Of a stretch of 64,000 nt of DNA, positions 59,550-64,000 are shown piece after piece. Source of the DNA: Ilyomonas limi (GTDB lineage Bacteria > Bacteroidota > Bacteroidia > Chitinophagales > Chitinophagaceae). Where the stretch lies: contig NZ_SZQL01000010.1 in the NCBI RefSeq assembly GCF_005233845.1, positions 164,085 to 228,084 on the forward strand, written 5' to 3'. Each line of letters begins with the position of its first letter. Position 1 is the first letter of the stretch. The notes beneath the pieces were generated by a model. It searched no databases. It saw nothing but the letters and a program-made list of their open reading frames with translations, and was not told where the DNA came from. The translations under genes were made by a program, and so were the position numbers.

Positions 59550-60428
59550 ATGAAAACAACCATTGCTTTCCTTGCATCGTTTATCTTGTTTTTTACTGCA
59601 TGCAACAACGCACCCTCCGCCAACAATAATGGCGCAGACAGCGCCACAGCTACATCCGTTAATCCTACAACTGACTGGCATTTAGGCGTAGCTTTATGGA
59701 CATTTCATACCGTTCCGTTTTCCCAATCTTTAAACCTGGTGGATAGTACCGGTTTGAAATACATTGAACCCAATACGTTTCACAAAGCCGGCCCGGAGCT
59801 GAAAGACTCCATGATTTTGCAATTATCACCTGCAGGTATTGATACCCTTAAAGCCATGATTGCGCGGCATGGATTTACCGTTCCATCCATTTACATCGTA
59901 GGCGATTCTACTATTGCTTCGTGGAAAAAACAGTTTGACATTGCCAAACAGTTGGGGGTGCAATTCGTAACTACCGAACCGCCACTCCATATGTGGGACA
60001 GCATTGATTCGCTTGCCGGTGCTTACGGCATCAAGGTGGCCATCCATGAGCATTGGAAAGGGTTCAGCCATTACTGGAATCCGGATACTACATTAATGGC
60101 TTTAAAAGGACATCCTAATTTTGGTGTATGCGCCGATCTGGGGCATTGGCCAAAAAGCGGCATCAACCCATTGGATGCCATAAAGAAATTAAGCGGGCAT
60201 ATCATAGCTATTCATTTAAAAGATATAGCTGCTTACAACAATCCTGCATTGGTAGATGTGCCGGTTGGAACTGGTGTTGTGGACTTTCCTGCCATTTTTC
60301 AGGAGTTAAAAAAGCAAGGTTTTCAAGGACCGGTTTATATTGAAAGAGATGCAGAAGAACAGCCAAACAATTTACAATCGGTAAAGCAGGAAATACAATA
60401 TTACAACGGGCAGGTACAGAAGTTGTAA
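59550..60428 (+). CDS. Exported xylose isomerase-like TIM-barrel lipoprotein
   Basis: 292 residues from the ATG at 59550. A lipoprotein signal (LASFILFFTAC) is followed by a short Asn/Ser-rich linker and an AP endonuclease 2-like TIM barrel: VALWTFHTVPF, VAIHEHWKGFSHYW, GVCADLGHWPKSGINP, IIAIHLKDI and PVYIERDAEE carry the metal-binding His, Asp and Glu residues of the sugar phosphate isomerase/epimerase family. Export of such an epimerase to the envelope is known in Bacteroidota sugar-utilisation loci. Likely acts on a sugar or inositol derivative in the periplasm. Confidence 0.88.
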   Translation: MKTTIAFLASFILFFTACNNAPSANNNGADSATATSVNPTTDWHLGVALWTFHTVPFSQSLNLVDSTGLKYIEPNTFHKAGPELKDSMILQLSPAGIDTLKAMIARHGFTVPSIYIVGDSTIASWKKQFDIAKQLGVQFVTTEPPLHMWDSIDSLAGAYGIKVAIHEHWKGFSHYWNPDTTLMALKGHPNFGVCADLGHWPKSGINPLDAIKKLSGHIIAIHLKDIAAYNNPALVDVPVGTGVVDFPAIFQELKKQGFQGPVYIERDAEEQPNNLQSVKQEIQYYNGQVQKL

Positions 60429-60733
60429 TAACGGGCAGATCGCTTTAGTGCTATGTTGTTTTATATAGTAAAACGTAACTCTTGTTTTGTTCTGATTTAA
60501 ACAGTAATAAGTATCCCGTCAGAATTATATTTGATTAACTCTACCCACAGAATCCGCACATAGCCCCCGCTAAGTTGTAAGCAATAATTGCTTCCAATCA
60601 ACGGCATGGCGTTAAAGACGCCGCAGGCTTGTGGAATGACGGCTTCGATTATCACCATTTAATTCTGACAGACTACTTAAAGTAAGTTACCAGATTATTT
60701 CACAATCATTATCCAATACATAACAAATTTCCA
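60429..60733. other. Non-coding spacer with a repeat shared with the right end
   Basis: A 305-base gap. The words TCAGAATT (near 60522) and AATTCTGA (near 60660) form the outer arms of a degenerate inverted repeat. GGCATGGCGTTAAAGACGCC plus CAGGCTTG at 60603-60631 has a close second copy at 63545-63573. No gene seen. Confidence 0.5.
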
Positions 60734-62449
60734 ATGGAAGAGCAACAATTAAGAAGTGCAGGCTGGTTTGGCCGCACCGGAAAGGATGGATTTATTTACC
60801 GCGCCTGGATGAAAAAGCAGGGCATTCCGTCTTATGAATTCAGCGGCAAGCCGGTAATTGGCATTTGCAACACCTGGAGCGAGCTAACACCCTGCAATTC
60901 GCACTTCAGGCAACTGGCAGAATTTGTAAAAAAAGGCGTGTTGGAAGCCGGTGGTTTTCCGGTAGAATTTCCGGTAATGTCGCTGGGCGAAACACTGATG
61001 AAGCCCACCGCCATGCTATACCGCAATCTTGCAAGCATGGATGTGGAAGAATCTATCCGTGCCAATCCGCTGGATGGCGTGGTGCTGTTGTGTGGCTGCG
61101 ATAAAACCACGCCATCGCTGGTAATGGGTGCTTGCAGTGTAAACCTGCCCACTATTGTTGTTTCCGGCGGGCCCATGCTCACCGGAAGGCATAAAGGCAA
61201 AAGCATCAGCACCAGTGATTTGTGGCGCTTTAGCGAAGAAGTGCGTTCCGGACATATGACCAATGAGCAAATGATGCTTGCCGAAGCTGGCATGTGCCGC
61301 AGTGATGGGCATTGTGCGGTAATGGGCACTGCTTCTACGATGGCATGCATGGTAGAATCGCTGGGGCTTTCTTTGCCGCATAATGCAGCTATTCCGGCGC
61401 CTGATGCTGCACGTAAAGTGCTGGCGCAATTATCGGGGATAGAGATTGTGAACATGGTAAAAAAGAACCTGAAACTTTCTGATATCCTTACCCGCGAAGC
61501 TTTTGAAAATGCTATAAAAATAAATGCAGCTATTGGCGGCTCTACCAACTTTGTATTACATCTGTTAGCCATTGCGGGCAGGATAGGCGTGCCGCTTTCT
61601 ATTGAAGATTTTGACCGTTTTTCCCAGGGCATTCCGCTCATTGCCAACCTGCAACCTTCGGGATTGTATTTCATGGAAGACTTTTATTATGCCGGCGGAT
61701 TACCGGTAGTTATCAAAGAATTATTACCTCAATTGCATAACGATTGTATTACCGTAAACGGCAAGACAATCAAAGAGAATTTTGAGGGTGTTGAATGTTA
61801 TAATGGGGATGTGATTACCTCCGTTGAAAAGCCTTTTAATACAACATCAGGTATTGTTGTTTTAAAGGGAAATATTTGCGAGGAAGGAGCGGTTTTAAAA
61901 CCATCTGCAGCCAGTATCCGCCTGATGCAACATACTGGCAAAGCAGTGGTATTTGAGGACATAGATGATTATAAACATAAGATAAATGATGAAGAGCTGG
62001 ATGTGGACGAAAACAGTGTTTTAATATTGAAAAATGTAGGTCCGAAAGGTTACCCCGGCATGCCCGAAGTGGGTAACATGGGGTTACCTGCAAAGCTGCT
62101 GGCCAAAGGTGTTACCGATATGGTGCGTATCTCCGATGGTCGTATGAGCGGCACCGGCTTTGGGACTGTGGTGTTGCACGTTTCGCCCGAAGCGGCGGCC
62201 GGTGGCACATTAGCTATTATACAGGATGGCGATGAGATAACTTTAGATGTGGAGAAACGTTTATTGCAGGTTCATCTGTCTGATGAAGAAATTGCAAGGA
62301 GAAAACAAAGCAAAAATGTGCAGGTTACCATGGCAGAAAGAGGCTATGTTTATTTATACCAAACACATGTTGAGCAGGCGCATCTTGGTGCAGACCTTGA
62401 CTTTTTAAAAGGCAGTTCGGGAAGTGAAGTAACAAGAGATTCGCATTAA
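60734..62449 (+). CDS. IlvD/Edd family dehydratase, probably for a sugar acid
   Basis: 571 residues. The N-terminal motif WFGRTGKDGFIYRAWMKKQG and the [Fe-S] cysteines in GICNTWSELTPCNSHF (C45, C54) and CGCDKTTPSLVMG (C122) place it among sugar-acid dehydratases (arabonate, xylonate, galactonate type) and not with dihydroxy-acid dehydratase, which begins differently. The C-terminal GRMSGTGFGTVVLHVSPEAA is intact. It dehydrates an aldonic acid to a 2-keto-3-deoxy acid. An SDR 150 bases downstream and an epimerase upstream support a sugar-acid role; no ilvB/ilvC genes are near. Confidence 0.9.
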   Translation: MEEQQLRSAGWFGRTGKDGFIYRAWMKKQGIPSYEFSGKPVIGICNTWSELTPCNSHFRQLAEFVKKGVLEAGGFPVEFPVMSLGETLMKPTAMLYRNLASMDVEESIRANPLDGVVLLCGCDKTTPSLVMGACSVNLPTIVVSGGPMLTGRHKGKSISTSDLWRFSEEVRSGHMTNEQMMLAEAGMCRSDGHCAVMGTASTMACMVESLGLSLPHNAAIPAPDAARKVLAQLSGIEIVNMVKKNLKLSDILTREAFENAIKINAAIGGSTNFVLHLLAIAGRIGVPLSIEDFDRFSQGIPLIANLQPSGLYFMEDFYYAGGLPVVIKELLPQLHNDCITVNGKTIKENFEGVECYNGDVITSVEKPFNTTSGIVVLKGNICEEGAVLKPSAASIRLMQHTGKAVVFEDIDDYKHKINDEELDVDENSVLILKNVGPKGYPGMPEVGNMGLPAKLLAKGVTDMVRISDGRMSGTGFGTVVLHVSPEAAAGGTLAIIQDGDEITLDVEKRLLQVHLSDEEIARRKQSKNVQVTMAERGYVYLYQTHVEQAHLGADLDFLKGSSGSEVTRDSH

Positions 62450-62455
62450 AAGAAA

Positions 62456-62566
62456 TAAGTTGCAAGTGGCAAGCAACAAGGTGCAAGTAGCAGGTTGGAA
62501 GCTATAAAAATGCAAACCAGGCTATGCACTTTGTGTGTACAGTTTATGCTCATAGCTTGTTGCTCC
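62456..62566. repeat. Heptanucleotide array between dehydratase and SDR genes
   Basis: In-register 7-mers from 62456: TAAGTTG, CAAGTGG, CAAGCAA, CAAGGTG, CAAGTAG, CAGGTTG, GAAGCTA, TAAAAAT, GCAAACC. After about 62520 the opposite sense appears (CATAGCTTGTTGCTCC). It begins 6 bases after the dehydratase stop and lies between two co-oriented genes. Confidence 0.82.
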
Positions 62567-62598
62567 AATAATATTATTTACAAAAACAAAATTGCTAT

Positions 62599-63354
62599 AT
62601 GAATCTGAATGGAAAAGTAGCTATCGTTACCGGTGCCGGACAAGGCATCGGATTGGCAATATGCAAGAAACTGGCTGCGGCAGGTGCTGCCGTTATTTTG
62701 AATGATATAGATAACGAACTGGCAGCAAAAGCAGCAAATGAGGTAGCACTTAATGGCACTTGCATTGCTATCCCCGGCGACTCGAGCGATATGAATATTA
62801 TTCAACAGTTGGTAAATACAGCGGTTGACACGTTTGGCAAACTGGATATAGTGGTTGCCAATGCAGGCATTACTTTGTTCGGCGATTTTTTGACTTATAC
62901 ACCCGACGCTTTTTTCAGGGTAATGCAGGTAAACCTGGGCGGCACTTTTTTTCTGGCACAGGCTGCTGCGGCGCAAATGAAGCAACAAAATAGCGGCGGC
63001 ACTTTACTGTTCATGTCTTCTGTTACCGGCCACCAGGCACATCAAAACTTAGGTGCTTATGGCATGAGCAAAGCTGCCATTGAAATGCTGGCTAAGAATT
63101 TAGTGATAGAGCTTTCGCAATACGGCATCAATGTAAATACTGTTGCGCCGGGCGCGACCCTCACCGAAAGAACTTTGGAGGAGGCGGATTATGAAAAAAC
63201 ATGGTCGCGCATTACGCCGATGGGCCGCCCTGCAACCGTAGCGGATATTGCTAATGCCGCCCTGTTTTTAGTGTCTGATGAAGCAAAGCATGTTACCGGC
63301 CAAACCTTAATTATTGATGGGGGCTGGACGAGCATCAGTCCTTCGCCATATTAG
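62599..63354 (+). CDS. Short-chain dehydrogenase/reductase
   Basis: 251 residues. NAD(P)-binding loop TGAGQGIG near residue 12, NAG at 89-91, catalytic Ser in MSSVTGHQ and the Tyr-x3-Lys pair in YGMSKAAIE near residues 155-159. The ending TGQTLIIDGGWTS is the classical SDR C-terminus. Residue context resembles sugar or sugar-acid dehydrogenases. Its position after the IlvD/Edd dehydratase suggests that it oxidises the sugar or reduces the keto-acid product in the same pathway. Confidence 0.9.
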   Translation: MNLNGKVAIVTGAGQGIGLAICKKLAAAGAAVILNDIDNELAAKAANEVALNGTCIAIPGDSSDMNIIQQLVNTAVDTFGKLDIVVANAGITLFGDFLTYTPDAFFRVMQVNLGGTFFLAQAAAAQMKQQNSGGTLLFMSSVTGHQAHQNLGAYGMSKAAIEMLAKNLVIELSQYGINVNTVAPGATLTERTLEEADYEKTWSRITPMGRPATVADIANAALFLVSDEAKHVTGQTLIIDGGWTSISPSPY

Positions 63355-63773
63355 TTAATTGTTGCTGAGCAGGCAATCAAAATAAATTAGCAAAATGCAG
63401 ATTGTTATTCGATAATTGTAGCAGATTGATAGGAATGCGTACTGTCGTGGCATGCATCTTCACGCATCATTGCTGTGCCGCTTATCGCTGTTGCGGCGCG
63501 TGAAGGACCGACTAATTCGCAGATAATACCATACGCCTACAGAGGGCATGTTGCTAAAGATACTACAGGCTTGCTGAATAACCTTTTACACTACTGGTTA
63601 GTAGTTTATCAGTATAATATTTATACCATTTCAAGGTAGATAACCCGGTTAATCAGTAGAGATAAATCAGTTGCGTAATCTTATTAATCCGCACAACTTT
63701 ATTTGAAATGGTATTATTCGATTTTGCCTGAATAATTAAAGATGAAGAATGAATGAAAGCTACCAGTCTCTGA
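63355..63773. other. Non-coding region before the right edge
   Basis: Contains a hairpin-forming segment with CTTCACGC (about 63469) and GCGTGAAG (about 63500) enclosing GCCGC/GCGGC, and the second copy of the GGCATG...TAAAGA...CAGGCTTG repeat at 63545-63578. No frame with coding character and no terminator for the SDR gene were recognised. Confidence 0.45.
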
Positions 63774-63980
63774 CCAGGCTTATCCTAGGCTTTACCCAGG
63801 CTTTAGGTAGGCTTTACCTACGCTTTTGACTCGTCCTGACTCGTCCTAAAATAGCTATATGACTCGTCCTAAAATAGCTATACAGATTATTAAATAAATC
63901 CTGATTCGGTTATACAAATATAATTTTTAGTCCTGTAATTGCTATACAGTTGCTTTTTGATGGCTATAAGTTCGGTTATA
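63774..63980. repeat. Composite short tandem repeat at the window edge
   Basis: First part: five 10- or 11-base units of the type CCTAGGCTTTA, CCCAGGCTTTA, GGTAGGCTTTA, CCTACGCTTTT (63774-63827). Second part: GACTCGTCCT once alone (63828-63837), then two exact copies of it joined to AAAATAGCTATA (23-base units at 63838-63860 and 63861-63883). A third, diverged copy AGTCCTGTAATTGCTATACAG is at 63929-63949. TTCGGTTATA occurs at 63905 and again at 63971. Confidence 0.8.
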
Positions 63981-64000
63981 ATTTTTCCATTTCTTATTCA

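Noticed and set aside
60734..62449. Assignment as dihydroxy-acid dehydratase (ilvD) of branched-chain amino acid synthesis
   Set aside because: The N-terminal WFGRTGKDGFIYRAW pattern and neighbours fit sugar-acid dehydratases, and no other ilv genes are near.
1..64000. CRISPR arrays, rRNA, tRNA, insertion sequences and prophage genes
   Set aside because: I looked for equally spaced identical repeats, tRNA-like T-loop sequence and transposase or phage motifs and found none; the 7-base arrays are too short in period and too degenerate to be CRISPR.

Overview
The window is a stretch of a Bacteroidota chromosome, most likely from Chitinophagaceae or a close relative. The evidence is a MurF-alanine racemase fusion, a Bacteroidota-type RpoZ next to BamD, CoaBC and PorD, type IX secretion (T9SS) cargo and PorP/SprF proteins, DUF4296 and DUF4835 proteins, and promoters of the TAnnTTTG type (with TTTG about 19-20 bases upstream in the best cases) instead of sigma70 boxes. 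Shine-Dalgarno sequences are mostly absent. Several start codons below were therefore chosen from the position of the -7 box. Most of the content is chromosomal housekeeping. I see no phage, plasmid, IS element, CRISPR array, rRNA or tRNA.

Layout. 1-1.6 kb: end of an assimilatory sulfate module (CysJ-like start, siroheme methyltransferase) and a lone receiver protein. 2.1-7.7 kb: histidine biosynthesis in two blocks, hisF-hisIE-(TlpA thioredoxin) and a second block that starts with a His-rich leader peptide and transcription attenuator in front of hisG-hisD. 7.7-18.2 kb: RNA modification and translation or nucleotide genes (pseudouridine synthase, rlmN, pth, rplY, prs, radC) mixed with a VapBC-like toxin-antitoxin pair, a thiolase and small enzymes. 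18.3-29 kb: acyl-CoA dehydrogenase, a secreted protein with a DxDD motif, aspartokinase, an ABC ATPase, two hydrolase-like genes, small envelope proteins and arginine decarboxylase. 29.3-37.9 kb: rplT/rpmI, the bamD-rpoZ-coaBC-porD-DUF4296 run, a LolA-like carrier, aspS and two small membrane proteins. 38.1-46.4 kb: exonuclease III, LD-carboxypeptidase, gluconate-type permease, hemF, lspA, murF-alr. 46.7-53.4 kb: a T9SS surface locus (a giant PKD adhesin-like protein with type B sorting domain, a PorP/SprF protein, and an orphan type A sorting domain). 53.7-57.3 kb: proC, a Doc toxin-antitoxin pair and purL. 57.8-63.4 kb: a plus-strand run of hydrolases and sugar-acid enzymes (SGNH hydrolase, esterase, lipoprotein TIM-barrel epimerase, IlvD/Edd dehydratase, SDR). 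63.4-64 kb is non-coding and ends in short tandem repeats.

The least ordinary signals are non-coding. First, the hisG leader contains a complete attenuator: promoter, a 15-codon peptide with four His codons, an antiterminator arm lying on the stop codon, and an intrinsic terminator. Second, at least ten loci carry degenerate arrays with a strict 7-base period (CAAGNNN or its complement). Several are arranged as facing arrays that could fold on themselves, and one has expanded inside the coding region of the rRNA pseudouridine synthase. Third, there is a nested double inverted repeat at 22.8-23.1 kb and a two-part tandem array at the right edge. Intrinsic terminators are numerous, and in several of them the imperfect pairs are G-U only on the transcribed strand, which supports the gene orientations given.
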